Positions 11,131 to 24,082 of a stretch of 64,000 nucleotides of DNA are shown one piece after another; the first letter of the stretch is position 1, and every line of letters begins with the position of its first letter. The stretch covers positions 2,573,127-2,637,126 of the forward strand of contig CM037464.1 in assembly GCA_021014325.1 (NCBI GenBank), read 5' to 3'. This stretch comes from Plazaster borealis (lineage: Eukaryota > Echinodermata > Asteroidea > Forcipulatida > Labidiasteridae). The translations under genes were made by a program, and so were the position numbers. The notes below the pieces were generated by a model that did not search any database, had not been told where the DNA came from, and worked only from the letters and a program-made list of their open reading frames with translations.

Positions 11131-11826
11131 GGGCACCCGATAAACGTTGCTCATTTGTCACGCTGATATTTGACGTTCCTGGTGCGAAAAAAGCCCTTCA
11201 ATTGCAATAATTGCATCCGATCCTGTAAATGTAGGTCCGTACTTGACTTTCACCCTGCAATCTTCTTAGACAAAACCGACTTTGATAGTTTTTTTAATGA
11301 AATGGACGAAGTGTTTTGTTATGTAAATGTCTTCCGGATCACACTTATCTCTAACCTATATAAAATACAATAATGTATCCTGAAACGGATTGCAAGGAAT
11401 TGTTGTCATGTAAACAAATGACCTACATTGTAATAATTGTATACACACAATCGGTGTGCCGATTTTAGTTGTACACCAAACGAGCAATTTTTTGCTCATA
11501 CTTTGACCTAAGATCAAATACCGCTCGTCGGAGCGTATTGACATGACAGTTTATGCATGAAGGTAGAATTGGTATCCCTATCACATGCCGCCCTCGCTGG
11601 GGGTCAAACACTGGTAACGCGCTTGTGTGTACGCGTCACGTACAAATCTCAGCCAATGGCAGATCTTTCACTGACCTCATCAGTGAGGGCGCTGTCTAAT
11701 CTTCATCGTCAAGTGCGAGGGGTCTACCCTATACACCCAATAACACGCAGGGTCACAACCTCTCTAAGTTTCATAAGTGTAGAAAGTCAAAGCGCGCGAT
11801 TTGAATTCCTTCTCGCGTTAAAGGTA
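11131..11826. other. Intergenic, nothing recognised
   Basis: No coding, RNA or repeat signal was identified. Composition is more balanced than in the flanks, and the short open frames show no recognisable domain. Confidence 0.5.
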
Positions 11827-11839
11827 GGGTCATAGTTTG

Positions 11840-12190
11840 ATAACTACCGTACTACAACAGTTATTGACCATAAAAACTTACTTGGTTAGAAGCACTGCAG
11901 CTGTTGATAGTATAAACTATTTTGAGAGGGTGTTCCCTTCGAAGTAATTCGGTTTGGATATTATTTTCACCCAAAAACATTTGAATCTGAGAAACGATTC
12001 ATGCATGAATCGTTTCTCAGATTTTGGAGGGTTGGTGTCTGTTCGCGAATGCTGCGGCCAGAGATGCATGTACCCACTGTCACCTCGCTAAACGTGGACG
12101 GATTCGACGTTCTTGTGAAAATACCGTAACAATTTTTTCTTGCAGTTTTCTCAGCAAGTAAGCTGTTTTCATCTGAAACTTTCACAATGT
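11840..12190. mobile_element. Degraded fold-back MITE relative
   Basis: CATAAAAACTTACTTGGTTA, GCTGTTGATAGTATAAA and TTCCCTTCGAAGTAAT resemble the inner left part of the TTAA-flanked family (for example 51038-51414). In the middle is a long perfect hairpin at about 11981-12021, with arms starting AATCTGAGAAACGATTCATG. That hairpin theme is shared with the elements at 18337 and 20101. Clear termini are missing. Confidence 0.55.
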
Positions 12191-12678
12191 GACTTTATTG
12201 TATCACTCGTTATAACTTCGCCAATAAATCAGCATAAAGTCGGATTATCCAAGTCTAATTGTGACGAAAGCATGAACAAGACGAAGAGTAGTAGCTTCAT
12301 CCAGGTAGCGGCGAATCTGTGCTATTTTTCTGATAGCCATGAGTTAGAGCTGCTTTGCAAACCTTATCAACATGTCTACTATGCACAATGAAGAATCCAT
12401 AATTACACCGAGATTACGGGGAACTTCAGATGGTGCAATAACAGACTGGGCATTATGTAAGGGTGGCGGATTATGTATTATCATGGTTGATTGACCATTG
12501 ATAGTTGTGAGGCTTTAGAAAAAAATATGCATCCATGCATATCATTATTAAACTCGGTAACTCATCACCAAAAGAGACGTCAAGGCCATCGGGAGATTTT
12601 ATTGTAATCGTTATGGTGCATGGCGCCCTCCGCGGTTAAGCTTTCAATCCTTCAAAATCGGACCAGACACAATTACAG

Positions 12679-12958
12679 TAAAGCCCTTTTCACACGACAG
12701 CAATTTAGCAGGGGTCCCTTGCTTTATTTGAGCATGGCTGTGAAATTTTACAAATTACACTTTGTGTGAAAGGACAACAAAGTTTGGACTGTCCAAGGTC
12801 CCTATCACTGAAATCTTTTCAAACTTGCCGTCCATTATGGACATACAGTCTAAACATTGTTGTCCTTTCACACGAGATGCATTTGGTAAAATTTCGCAAC
12901 CATGCTAAAATTAAGCAAGGGACCCTCGTTAAATTGCTGTCGTGTGAAAAGGGCTTTA
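12679..12958. mobile_element. Long fold-back MITE, TA-flanked
   Basis: The left end AAGCCCTTTTCACACGACAG is mirrored at the right end as CTGTCGTGTGAAAAGGGCTT, with TA on each side. The match continues inward (GTCCCTTGCTT, TGAAATTTTAC, GTGTGAAAGGACAACAA), so nearly all of the 280 bp folds back on itself with arms over 100 nt. A TA target duplication would fit a Tc1/mariner-type transposase, but no coding part remains. A 111-codon open frame across it is a by-product. Confidence 0.85.
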
Positions 12959-15310
12959 TACTAGACACCCTCCCAAATCACCATCAACTCCTTGCAAGTC
13001 CACTCGATCGACACACCCCACGTTTTAAACCCAAACTGACAAATCAGCACGGAACCCCTAAATGTCGCATTCTATCGTTAATAGTCATTTTTATCGATTG
13101 AAATCTTCTCAGTTTTGACAGAGAGTGATAACGTGTTATCTATACCCGACAATCCATGGGTCCAATGTACAAGTTTGTCCGATGTAAGAATGAATCAATA
13201 TGTTATGCAGCCTGATTTTTCCCACGGGGGCCGACCAATAATTGTCGTGAACTGAAAGCAAACATTTGATAGAATGACTGAGCTCCACTTAAACCCAAGA
13301 CACAAAAAAGCACCACCACCAAAACAAACAACAACAAAACGAAAAACAACAATACAAATGTTACTACAACAAAGCCAATTAATAATACTGCACATGTTTA
13401 AAAGTTAGCAAGGTACCAGCCACGAGTAGTGTACGCCACATAGCGTTTTTGGTTGGTAACTTGCATCTACTAAGAGAAACTGTTCACAAGTTTAAGCAGC
13501 TCAACGAAACTAGACAACATTGTGTGAAATTAAGTCCAATATAGGCAGTGTTCATCCACTGCAGGATGAAGCCCTCCGACAGACCCGTCCGTGTTGTCCT
13601 TTCCTTCACCGTCCCTGCCCACAGGTCTCCCCGGGTCTGTTAAATCATCCCTCCATCTTCTCTAGTCTGCCTGAAATTATGTATTACATTCAGAAGTCAA
13701 TCAATACACTATATGCAGCCCATCTAATTACCATGGCGAAAATTAGAAAGAAGCCGTAAGATTGCCATAAAAATGGTGTCAGAAGTGGGATACGAATATG
13801 CATTCATAAAACCCCTTGTGATTTCACATCGCCCTCGTTTCCTAAACATGTTCATCAAGTGTTGTATCAAGGTATACACTTTCAGCTTTGTTTATGCTGT
13901 CCTAGAGCCGAATAGCGTACACACGTTTAGTGATTCTGTGATCCTTTATTCTCATTCAGTGGTCACCATTCATTCCCGTCAAAAAAGAACGCTTTACAGG
14001 CTGACAGTCTAGGGTTGAAACGTTTACGAGTTCAGTTTCGATATTGTTGTCAACATTTACAAGCCAATATATTGACATTTTTATAGACAGTCAACAGCCC
14101 TCTAAAGCGTCCATTTACGTGGAGTGTTTGTTTTTAGAATTTGCGCCGCTCAGCCGGGCTGGAAGTGATGTTGACATTGCCAGGACGGTATTGTTTGTGA
14201 GAGGGTTGAACGAATTTACGTGACCATTGCATGCAGAGGAAAGCAGATAACTTTTTTTTTAATCGTTCAGGTTAGAAAAGGTTTCATGGTCTGAATCGTG
14301 GAAACAAAATGAATGCGTGTAAACCACACAATTTCGAGGGATAATTATTGTGTGAATTATTATACTTTTAAACATCTTTTCAATCATATTCATTTCTTAA
14401 CAAACGCTTTTTATGGCCCAAAGCCTCCCAAAATGACTACCAAAATGGCGAGCGTGGCATACATTAGCTCGTGTGACGTTTGTGCAAGGGGTATATAGCT
14501 ATGTACGAACATTGTTGTCAAAGTGAGTGCAGCCAATTTTGATTTGTTTTCATATTCAAACCAATAGCACGAAACCGAGACTGGAAGGACAAAAATAGTC
14601 TGGGTTTTTGTTTACGTGATGGGAATCGTTCATTATTGGGTACTAAACAAGGAAACGGTCCGTTTTAGAAAGGGCACAGATGCGAAAGAATGCCGATAGA
14701 CGTGCCCCAAACCCACAAAGTGATAACCATTCTAATGTACACGTTTAACTGCGATAAGAAGTTTGTACAATATTAGACTCGGTAATTGCAAATTTCTCAT
14801 TTATAGGACACTAATTTGTCCGGTCAAAACACGGGCACCATGCGTGAAAATCAGACTTTAAACTTGACACTTTAACTTTGACAGTTGTAGGTGAGCCAAC
14901 GAGTTCGAGATAAAACAGTCATTATGATAAAGACAAATATTGCACGGTATCATCGCTTCTGGCTTCACCCATTCATACCGATAATAAATAATAATATACA
15001 TGTAGATATGATATAAATAATAACATAGTCGAGTTGGTTATTGGATGACCTGCTTTATATAGACCTGTCCAACGGGAACCAGGGACTGAGCACTCACATT
15101 AAGTACAGCTATATTGACAATTAGGAACATGTTTACCAGTCAAAATACTATATTATAATATAATGTTTTTGTGACAGGTTCCCACTATTTTACCTACTAA
15201 GCAGCTATTAATTTGTTAAGCAAATATTTTACGCTAGGTAGCAACATGAAACTAGGTCAATGATGAGTTCACTTGTAATTTGAAAATATCACCTTAAATT
15301 CCAATCTGTT
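12959..15310. other. Intergenic, no supported gene
   Basis: Nothing firm was seen. GTTCATCCACTGCAGGATGA at about 13550 resembles a motif I recall from invertebrate retrotransposons, but the surrounding reading frame is not convincing. Several short open frames lack recognisable domains. Confidence 0.45.
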
Positions 15311-15339
15311 ATGAAATTTACAATCCATGTTTACGAATC

Positions 15340-15560
15340 ATGGTTTTTGTTGTTGTTGCTGCATGCTGCTGCTGCTACTGAAGCTGCTGATGTTGACTAT
15401 GTTGCTCTTGTTGCTGCTGCTGCTGTTGCTATGGTTGTTGTTTTTGTTGATGTTTGTTTGTTGGGGTGTTTGTTTGTTTGTTTGTTTGTGTGTTTGTTGG
15501 GGGTGTTGTGGTGTTCGTTTGATGGGGTGTTTGTTGGGTGTTTGTTTGTTTGTTGTTTTG
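15340..15560 (+). repeat. Compound microsatellite (GTT/GCT then TGTT)
   Basis: A trinucleotide tract rich in TTG and CTG (15340-15440) runs into a TGTT/TTTG tetranucleotide tract (to 15560). Poly-Leu, poly-Val or poly-Asn/Gln frames through it are low-complexity by-products. Confidence 0.9.
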
Positions 15561-15780
15561 AAATTGACATTAGCTATTTCGGTACAGTAATCTGCCATAA
15601 CGGGTCGGTATTACTAATCCGTCTTTAGGTTCGATTATCGGCCTTCACGAATGGTCAATTCTCAATTTCGGATTATGTCTTACCGGATCGATAGTCCGTT
15701 CGGAACTACTCCGTTATCTTTGATCAACACCCACAAATGGAAAACTTCCTTTCTCGCAGTATAACACATGCATTATAGAG

Positions 15781-16013
15781 CATTGGCGTAACCAGACATT
15801 TAAACAAAATAAATTTAAAAAAAATGGGGGGGGGGTAAGCGGAGACAAAGACATAATTCGGCCGGGGCGGGGCTATATATCGTACCATTCATTTTGTGCA
15901 ATTTTAGTTTTATCTCATATGGGGGCAAGAGGGAGGGCATGGGTTCTGAGCGGGGAGGGGACTCACTCACCGTAGAACCCCCCCCCCCCACCTCGCCCCC
16001 GGTTACACCACTG
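15781..16013. mobile_element. Possible hAT-like MITE
   Basis: The left end CATTGGCGTAACC and right end GGTTACACCACTG form imperfect 13-bp terminal inverted repeats of the CAGTGGCG type seen in hAT elements. The interior holds poly-G near the left end and poly-C near the right end. The flanking 8-mers TTATAGAG and ATGTAGAA agree at only five positions, so the target duplication is weak. Confidence 0.4.
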
Positions 16014-16703
16014 ATGTAGAAAGTTTATTATTGTATAACTATTTAATGCCGGGGAAAGTCCAGCCATTCGTAATAACACAATTAGTGGCACTTGTATAGG
16101 CTTCTCTCTAGATGTGGTGATACCACTGTATTTTGCAAGTCACTTGGACAGACACAGAAGGAATAATGAATCAATAATAAGACGACTAGTACTAGTTCTT
16201 ATCCCCCGTAGGAAGCTCCGCTGTTTCAAACCATGATGAGGCAAGGGGAGGTGTTTTGGAGCATTGACCCTATGTTGGGAAAAAATCTAGAAGACGATAT
16301 AACACCCTGGGAAGACAATATCAAAAATACTTGACTGGACTCAGACCCACACAGCAGTGCAACATGCCCCAAAACACCGACCTGACCTACAGCAAACTTG
16401 GCTGCCACCCATCCTTCTGTCAGAGGTCGACAGCAGATAGCTAGTTATCGATAGATAGGCTGCCGTATTACCACTTTGGACAATGTTTACAATATTTTGG
16501 TTCCAAAAGGTCGTTGTCGTTCTACATGTGGGTTTCATTTTGTTTAAAGCTACTTTATATCACGAACTTATCTGTACATTTTGATCACGCTTCGACTGCG
16601 TGCTACAGTTCTTCATTCATTCCAAACCGAAAGTTGTTGCTGACCTACGTCATTAATAGAACCTCTCTATACCACTCTGCAGTTACTTTTGCCTTATAAA
16701 ATT

Positions 16704-16783
16704 GAAATTCACTCTAATCAATTGAAACTAGTGACAACTGCAGATGCTTTTGTCCCTAGCTTCAATCGATTAGAGTGAATTTC
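16704..16783. repeat. Long perfect-type hairpin
   Basis: GAAATTCACTCTAATCAATT at 16704 is mirrored at 16761-16783 with one mismatch over 23 bp. Allowing a second mismatch extends the arms to about 28 bp, leaving a loop of about 24 nt. The size would suit a miRNA-like precursor or a very short fold-back element. Nothing shows which. Confidence 0.75.
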
Positions 16784-16789
16784 AGTCTA

Positions 16790-18336
16790 AAACTTTAAGA
16801 GAGTTGGTGAGGTGAATCTTTGGAGCACAATATCCCTCTGACGATCCTTACCCTATACCCTTCAACCCACCCCACACCCCTCAAACTTTGTCATGGGTTT
16901 GCAGCCCGTTGATTGAAACACCTATTGCATTGTTTTTAGAAAGAGGGATGAAAAGAAAAACAATGCGGAGAGAGGCAAACAATGTCTAATCGCGTAATAC
17001 ACAGGCCTTACGACCAAGGAGGCAGGGAGGGCAACTACGGGTACCCTCCCAAATTTGAGCAACAAAAAGTTCGAAAAATTCGGACACTTATGAGCAAGAG
17101 AAAAAAGGACAGAGAAGGCAAACATATTTTGTTTACCAGGTAATATAAATTGTAACTTGTGCTTTCATCTGTGTACAATTTGCACCCCCCCCCCCCCAAC
17201 CAAAGAGTCACCGTACGCCCATAGCGTATACCTACATCGTCGTTCATCATGAAGCAAAGCCAAAGGTCCAAATGTTAGAATAATTATAGGCCTAAAGGCT
17301 AACTCCAATTTTAAGTGTTGGCCTATTTATCTCAATAAGATTTGTCTATGGGGATTTGGACTACTTCCCCCCCCCCCCACCCACACCTCCACTCTCAGCT
17401 GTATGATGGGATCCACCACACCAGCAAGTGGGAAAACCCATGAGAAAATGTTCAGGAAGCGTTGAAATAAAAACAGAAGGAAATGTCATTAGCCGTATTG
17501 TGACGCGTGTGTGCGTTCTATCACACGGACACGCCCCCGCTGACCGTGTCATCTGCGAGGGTTCTCATGGGATGCGGAGCACCGGAGCGCCCGGTTGGGT
17601 TGACTTGCGCTATCGCGGTAGCCACAGATGGTCGTGGAGATAAAATAATACCTTATTTTCGGTAACACAATATTTATCGCTCGTTTGATAATTTATCCAT
17701 TAGGCGCTGGATGTCTAGGCCAATGCAACCTTTATCTCCATAAAAATATCATTTGATAGTACAAATTCTGCTCGGTTGGAGTTTAATTGGATCCAGAAAT
17801 AGAATAATATTTGCATTTTGTTGTTGTCCAATGCCAGCCGGTAAAATCCTACATTTTGTAAAATTCCGTCAACTTATAGTCGCCTAATTCCAAGCGAGAG
17901 GCTTTTACCCAACATAACTATCCAATTGATCATTTCCACGTGTTGCAATTAAATCTAAATACTTTTTAACCTATTGTTTACCCCGTTGGAAGAGACAAAC
18001 CCGTCCCGAGGCTTATGATTATGCACATTCGGTACTTCCGCTATAAAACAACAGTGCTAATAATAATTTCACCGTATACATTACATTCTGTGTTTTGAAG
18101 TATTGCGTACATTTGTATTTGCCAACAGCATGAATAGTAGAATAACATACCCGATCAGATTTTTATTAGAAGAAAACAAATTAAGTTCCCCAGATGTTCA
18201 GAAGTAAATTTGCAAGTAATTGTTTTGGGGTCTTTTGGTATGTTGTTTACTGTTTATTTGTGCCTTCGTGTAATCATTCAGCCATGATGTAACAATAGTG
18301 AGCTTTAGACCATGACGTAGTAAACATTGCTATATA
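16790..18336. other. Intergenic, no supported gene
   Basis: Poly-C/G runs occur at about 17187 and 17368. A GC-richer stretch at 17500-17640 is open for 71 codons on the + strand but shows no known domain or splice signals. Confidence 0.45.
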
Positions 18337-18736
18337 TTAAAGGGATTGTTTACGTTTGGTAATTAGAACCCACTGTTTGTTTCAATCCTATATAGTTGTA
18401 GATATATACCATAAAACTAACCTGTGAAAATTTCATTTCAAAAGGTGGTAGCGTTTTTGAGATGTTGCCGAAAATCTGGAGCGGTTATGTCCGCGCAGGA
18501 AGAATAATCTGCAATTGGAATACACAATCTGAGAAACGTTACTGTCAGTAACGCTTCTCAGATTCAAATTTGTGGGGATAAAAACTGATATCTTTTTCCA
18601 TAACCGCAGTACTTCGAGGTGAAAAGTTTCTCAAAATGGATATCAAAAGCTGCTGTACTACTTCTTACCAAGTAAGTTTTTATTGCAATTAATTGTCAGA
18701 GTCGTTACCAACCAAACGTATATACAGACCCTTTAA
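18337..18736. mobile_element. TTAA-flanked fold-back MITE, subfamily 2
   Basis: Bounded by TTAA at 18337 and 18733. The left end reads AAGGGATTGTTTACGTTTGG; the right end reads CGTATATACAGACCCTTTAA. The centre is a long hairpin, AATCTGAGAAACGTTACTG mirrored by CAGTAACGCTTCTCAGATT. The closely related copy is at 20101-20485. Confidence 0.85.
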
Positions 18737-20100
18737 TACGGGAGTCTGCTGGCCAAACGCCAGTTTAAAAACACTTGATGATCAGTAACAAGTAGTATTG
18801 CACAAGGTCGTTGCTTACCAAAGCGGCACGTTTATAAATCGCTTCAATTAATCATCTAGATTGTTGGCATGCTTGAAATTTAAATTCCATACCAAATTTC
18901 CATTCTTAAAAAAACAATTGACCAATGATGGGAGACATCGCTGATACTTCAGTTCACTACCCCCACCCTGACAACCACAACCAAAACCTTACCAAATCGA
19001 ATAATGTTATTGCAAACCAGTCTACCCACATGAACTGAATAAGCATAAAGATGATACAACAGTTCTCCCCGCAACTTGCTCCCTGCTTAGTGTGTTTTAC
19101 CACATTTCCCTTCAGCGTATATATAGGAGCTAAAACCAATTATAGTTCAACTCTTCTTCACTTCTAACCGGTAGAACACACCAAAGGTACCAACCCTTCA
19201 CCATTGTGTTGGAGTTAAAGAGCCTGCCCAAGTATACTCCAATGACAATAGCTATTCAAACATAACAAAATGTATTCAATATAACTTTGACAGGTCTGTC
19301 ATCAAAACAGTCATTTCAAAAACAGAAGTATATCACATAATTACCAACCACAACTTGGTAATGAAATTTTGTATTTTTTGTAAACAAACAAGGGACGTCA
19401 CGTGTCATACATAGCAACACAGACGCTTATAAAACGTATACAACAGATTATAATGATGATTCATCGACGACACGTATGCCTAGCCCGCGTGTTATAAAAT
19501 TAAGCATGATCTCATGAGAGTGTGCCTGTTACGATTTGTACCATGTTACGTCAAGTACTCGAATGATATACACTGCTGTAAAATGATGACACTCTACGCA
19601 TGTGTTTCATCACATGATGGGATTTGTTAACATTACATTACCCCAATAGTATGTAGGAGTTTCTGTATAAAGTAACATTAAAGTGAAAGTGTTTATGACA
19701 TGATAGTTTCAATATTCTTCCGTCATAGTGAATGATATGAAAACAAATACTTGGAATGTACGTTCGATCTGAGGATAGACGGTATCGACATAACTTGGAC
19801 CAAACTGCTGATCAAAATACCAAATGTCCTGATCGATGGTGACTTAATTTCTCATTTTAAGATCGGTTGCATCTATTTGAGTTCAAGGAAATGACATTTT
19901 GTTATGTGAGATGGCTAGGTAACAACGGTTCCAGTTTTTATAAAGGAGAAGAATGTCTTATCTTAGAAATTACGTCATAAGCACACGACGGGGCGTTCCA
20001 GGATGACACAACCGTGTCATTTAATATCTTTCTGGTTTGGAACCAATGAATCCACGAAAGTACCAAGCGTGCTTGCATGCCCTTGATGGATGATGCATGC
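18737..20100. other. Intergenic, no supported gene
   Basis: No repeat or coding signal was recognised in this AT-rich stretch. Confidence 0.5.
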
Positions 20101-20485
20101 TTAAAGGGATTGTATACGTTTTGTAATTGGAACCCACTGTTTGTTTCAATCCTTTATATGATATATATACCATAAAACTAACCTGTGAAAATTTAATTTT
20201 AAAATGTGGATAGCGTTTTGAGTAGTGCCGAAAATCTGGAGCGGTTATGTCCACGCAGGAAGAACAATCTGCAATTTGGAATACACCATCTGAGAAACGT
20301 TTCTGACAGAAACGCTACTCAGATTCAAATGTTTTTGGGTAAAAACTGATATTTCCATAACCACATTACTTCAAAATGAAATTTTCCTTAAAATGCTTTA
20401 CACTATCGGAAGCTGCTGTACTTCTAACCAAGTTTGTATTGCCATTAATCTTATGAGTAATTATCAAACGTATACAGACCCTTAA
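20101..20485. mobile_element. TTAA-flanked fold-back MITE, subfamily 2
   Basis: The same element as 18337-18736: left end TTAAAGGGATTGTATACGTT, right end CGTATACAGACCCTTAA. The central hairpin is AATCTGAGAAACG to CGCTACTCAGATT. Confidence 0.85.
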
Positions 20486-20851
20486 AAAGGGAAGATGATG
20501 AATTTCTGTTTATTTTTAGATGTGGGAGTCAACCCTAGATGTGGGGGAAGCCCGCGTAACGAGGTACGGGACTGAAACTCTACTCACGTCAGACTCTATA
20601 CTCAATGGGTGATTACAACCTTATTCCACCGTCGCACTGTCAGAGGTTACACCACGTGGGCTCAGTTCTCGGTTTTAAATGATTAGCTCATGAAGGCTCA
20701 TATACCTTTTTTTAAGGAGAAGTTTTTCACATTAATTGTTCAACAAATAAACGTTAAAACCTCGCCTGAATTAGACTGCCCTGGACTGGTTAATAAATGT
20801 CTTTACATTTTGACAACTTTACTCTAAAATCTCCCGGGTCAGAGTTGACCT

Positions 20852-20983
20852 GGGCCAAACTATGATGGCTCTGCTTACCGCGGAATTCTGCGCTTATGCC
20901 CAGCTGCGTCCCATAGAAATACACACGTTACAATGCGCGTAAGCGCAGAATTATTTGGTAAGCAGTGCCATGAAGTTGGGCCC
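20852..20983. mobile_element. Short MITE with GGGCC termini
   Basis: GGGCCAAACTATGATGGCTC followed by TGCTTACCGCGGAATTCTG is mirrored by CAGAATTATTTGGTAAGCAG and TGCCATGAAGTTGGGCCC. The inverted arms are about 45 bp in a 132-bp element. Confidence 0.78.
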
Positions 20984-21373
20984 TGGATTCACGGGTCTCA
21001 GTGGGGCCTGACCCATTTCCGGGTCTGATCCGCAAAGTGGTTTAAAGATGGGATTTTAACTCGGATTCTGCGTATCAGTTGACCACTTTCTGTGGTAATG
21101 TTGACACATATTAACCTAAATAGACCGTTCTTTCAGAAACTAAAATGTTCAAAGTCAAAGACAACTTGTCAAGATGAAAAACACACGTTTGTTTTTAATC
21201 GGGAGTAGTGTGTAAGCACACAATTTGTAATAATACACAGTCGTCATATCATTTTGTTTACAAGGAAATAAAGAAAGTGCAAATTAATGTTTATACTTCT
21301 TGTGTATTGGTTTATGTGCATATACGTTTGTCACCAGCAGGCTCGACATTGGGAAACGATCTTCTGCATCATA

Positions 21374-21525
21374 GGCCCTTTTCGAAACCACCTCTTTGGG
21401 TTGGGCTCCAGGCTTCGGCTCCGTGCGCCCCGTTTAACATCCCGTACCGAAAGCGCACGTTTTCAAAATAGCTGACGGAGCCTCAAGCCTGAACCCAAGC
21501 ACAAGTCATGGTTTCGAAAAGGGCC
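21374..21525. mobile_element. MITE with GGCCCTTTTCGAAACCA termini
   Basis: The termini GGCCCTTTTCGAAACCA and TGGTTTCGAAAAGGGCC are exact inverted repeats of 17 bp. A related element lies at 55049-55188. Open frames inside are by-products. Confidence 0.82.
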
Positions 21526-23363
21526 GAAGTTCGAAACTGGGCTGCTTCGTCCTTGTAGTCTATGAGGGGAAAAGGTTTCATTTAAATATCATTAATTTGA
21601 TTATTTATATATTATAAATATAATTCGTTTTAGCTAGTTGTTTCTTCGAAAGGTCGATTCCCTTCACTCACACACAATAGGAACATCCGCACGTTTCGGT
21701 TGTGTTTCACTTTACTACGCGAACATAAACTCGAAACTGAAGCGACTTCAATAAAATAGCACCAAGGCGTCATCAATAATGTCATCCAAAAATAAAAAAT
21801 AAATGCATTTTTTTTTCTTTTTTTTTAGATGGGAATATATTTTCTCTGTTCACTTCCTCTTTTGTGGAGAGGAGGGCCGCCCGTTGATTGGTTTCCATCC
21901 AGGTGTGTTTTCCTATTGAGAGATGACCATAATGCGCATAACAATCTCAAGGTTGTAAACCACTTGTTAGCACAACCCAGTTTCACCATTTCTGAAATAT
22001 TTTTGTTGAAATGTCAGTTTCAGGACTGGTTTTTGACAGCTACAAACGATTTAACCTTCTCCTAAGTGCACGGAAGCAGATCGCAGACAACAATGCTATA
22101 ACTGTAACGACTGTCATTTTCGTATATGAGTTTATTGTCCAGCGAGTTTGGGTTATTTTCTAAAGCTGAGCTCTCACTGGAGATTAGTGCTTGTGTTTGA
22201 TTTCTATAATGGCCGCATATTTAGGGCGATGTGGGGGTATCTGTCGAAGTCGTTACCCTTTCAGCTAGCCGGCTCGTGTCCTTGTAGAGGACAGATATGA
22301 AGAGAAACAACATTGACAACAAATACAGCTGATGGTTTCAAATACCCAACCATGTATATAACAAGATCATGGGAACGAGGTTTAATCACGCCAAAATTAC
22401 CTGAGCTAATGTCCTGCATCGGCCTTGTGGTCTCACCAGGATATCACGTCCCTCCAGTGGCGTCACGATCACGTAAAGGCTGGTAACCAAATTGTTCCAA
22501 CTGGGAACTATTTGAAATCTCATTTACCAAACCATTGTGCCCTACTTCAACCCCCCCCCCCTCGACTGGGTCGTTAACGTCAAAACTACCCCGAACAGGG
22601 TATAATTTTATCCTGATAGCGACCTCTTGCCTTAATGAGGATGTCAATATTGTGCTCAATCGGGGGATCTCTTATTAAAGACGACAGCAAAGTGACCTTC
22701 AGTGCCAGATAATCCGACCTCAAATACCCTTACATCCAAGGCAAGGACGTTCTCGACCCCCAATCAACTCCTCTACCCCCTCCCCTTCCAGTCATTACAA
22801 TCCAGTGACGACGGGGGGTAATAAAGACACTGCGTAGGATAAAGCACTAGTTTTGCACAGAACCTTTTAATGTTGTTCTTCTATCAACTTTTTACCTCCG
22901 TTTTTACCTAAAGTGCCTCATCACATAAACAGACAAACTTATCACGAGTTTTTTTATAGGCCGATCTTACCTGGATCGGCTCAGCTCAAATCATCGCTTG
23001 TTATTACACTACAGTGATGGTATGGGAGCCGTTCACGATAAACATGTGAAGACACTTCATCGGAAGTGAGGAAGAAGGAAAGGTGCTCCCCCCCCCCCCC
23101 GACCACCGTGGAATTATCATTGCGTATTTTTACATTTCTACGTGCGTGTTTCACCCTGTATCTTAATCTACACTGGATCCAACCTTGATTTTGTTTATAA
23201 AATCAACTGGTTACCCTTCTTCGATCATTTGTGGGTTCTTGGAATGATCTGCTAAAATGTCTTACCATTTCATTACGGCCTATTGATTTATTTTCTTTAC
23301 ATTATTGATTGTAGTAACGTGCATACTTTAAAAGCTCTGTTGAAGGGTACCGGTACATCCATT
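21526..23363. other. Intergenic, no supported gene
   Basis: Poly-C runs at about 22551 and 23089 and AT-rich stretches are the only notable features. No domain is recognisable in the short open frames. Confidence 0.45.
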
Positions 23364-23736
23364 TTAAAGGCACTGTACACGTTTGGTAATTACTCAAAAT
23401 ATATATTAGCATAAAAACTGACTTGGTAACGAGCAACAGAGAGCTTTTGATATTATAAAATAAAACAAAACGACTCCCTCTGAAGTAACGTAGTTTTTGA
23501 GAAAGAGGTATTTTTCTCACTAAAATAATAAAAACTTCTTGCAAGAAGTTTTTATTCCTATCTGAAAGCACACAAATTTGTACAACAAGAGTGTTTTTTC
23601 TTCCATCATTTTCGTGCAACTTCGATGACCAATTGAGCCCAAATTTTCACAGGCTTGTTATGTTATGCATATGTTGGGATACACCAAATGAGAACACTGG
23701 TCTTTGACAATTACCAAACGTGTACGATGCCTTTAA
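23364..23736. mobile_element. TTAA-flanked fold-back MITE, subfamily 1
   Basis: The ends are TTAAAGGCACTGTACACGTT and CGTGTACGATGCCTTTAA, with TTAA at both edges. The centre is the perfect palindrome AAAACTTCTTGCAAGAAGTTTT. Close relatives are at 26737-27116 (opposite orientation) and 51038-51414. A minus-strand frame starting MHENDGRKN is shared among copies only because the DNA is shared. Confidence 0.88.
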
Positions 23737-23969
23737 GACCGCGTGTACAAACGCACACGAAGACGCAACTGGTCTAATCGCAGTCTACTTGTTTAGGTGT
23801 CATTGTGATGGCATTCTCTACCTCATGTATAAACATTGAACAAAACATAATCTGTGACAAACAGTTTATATTAATGTGTGACCTACGATTGATTGGCCAA
23901 TGTGAATAGTTAGCTAATAAACCATTGCTTGACAAAGTACAGCGTGATGGATGGGGCCGATTTCACAAA

Positions 23970-24082
23970 AAAGAGCTAAGATTTATCTTAACTGCAAATC
24001 AATCTTAATTGCGAAGTAAAATGTGATGTCCAATACAACTCATCTTGAGATGAATCTAAGTGCTTTGTAAAATCGAGCCTTG
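23970..24082. mobile_element. Probable short MITE
   Basis: GGCCGATTTCACAAAAAAGA and AGCTAAGATTTATCTTAA are partly mirrored by ATCTAAGTGCTTTGTAAAAT and CGAGCC. Termini are imperfect, so the boundaries are approximate. Confidence 0.45.

Noticed and set aside
13520..13700. Retrotransposon fragment near GTTCATCCACTGCAGGATGA
   Set aside because: The match is from memory, and no reverse transcriptase or endonuclease motif follows in any frame.
15338..15628. Overlapping frames with poly-Leu, poly-Val or poly-Asn/Gln
   Set aside because: They are translations of a compound microsatellite on both strands.
23302..23619. Minus-strand 105-codon frame, with relatives at 26.9 and 51.0 kb
   Set aside because: It lies inside the TTAA-flanked MITE, and similarity between copies is that of the repeat DNA.
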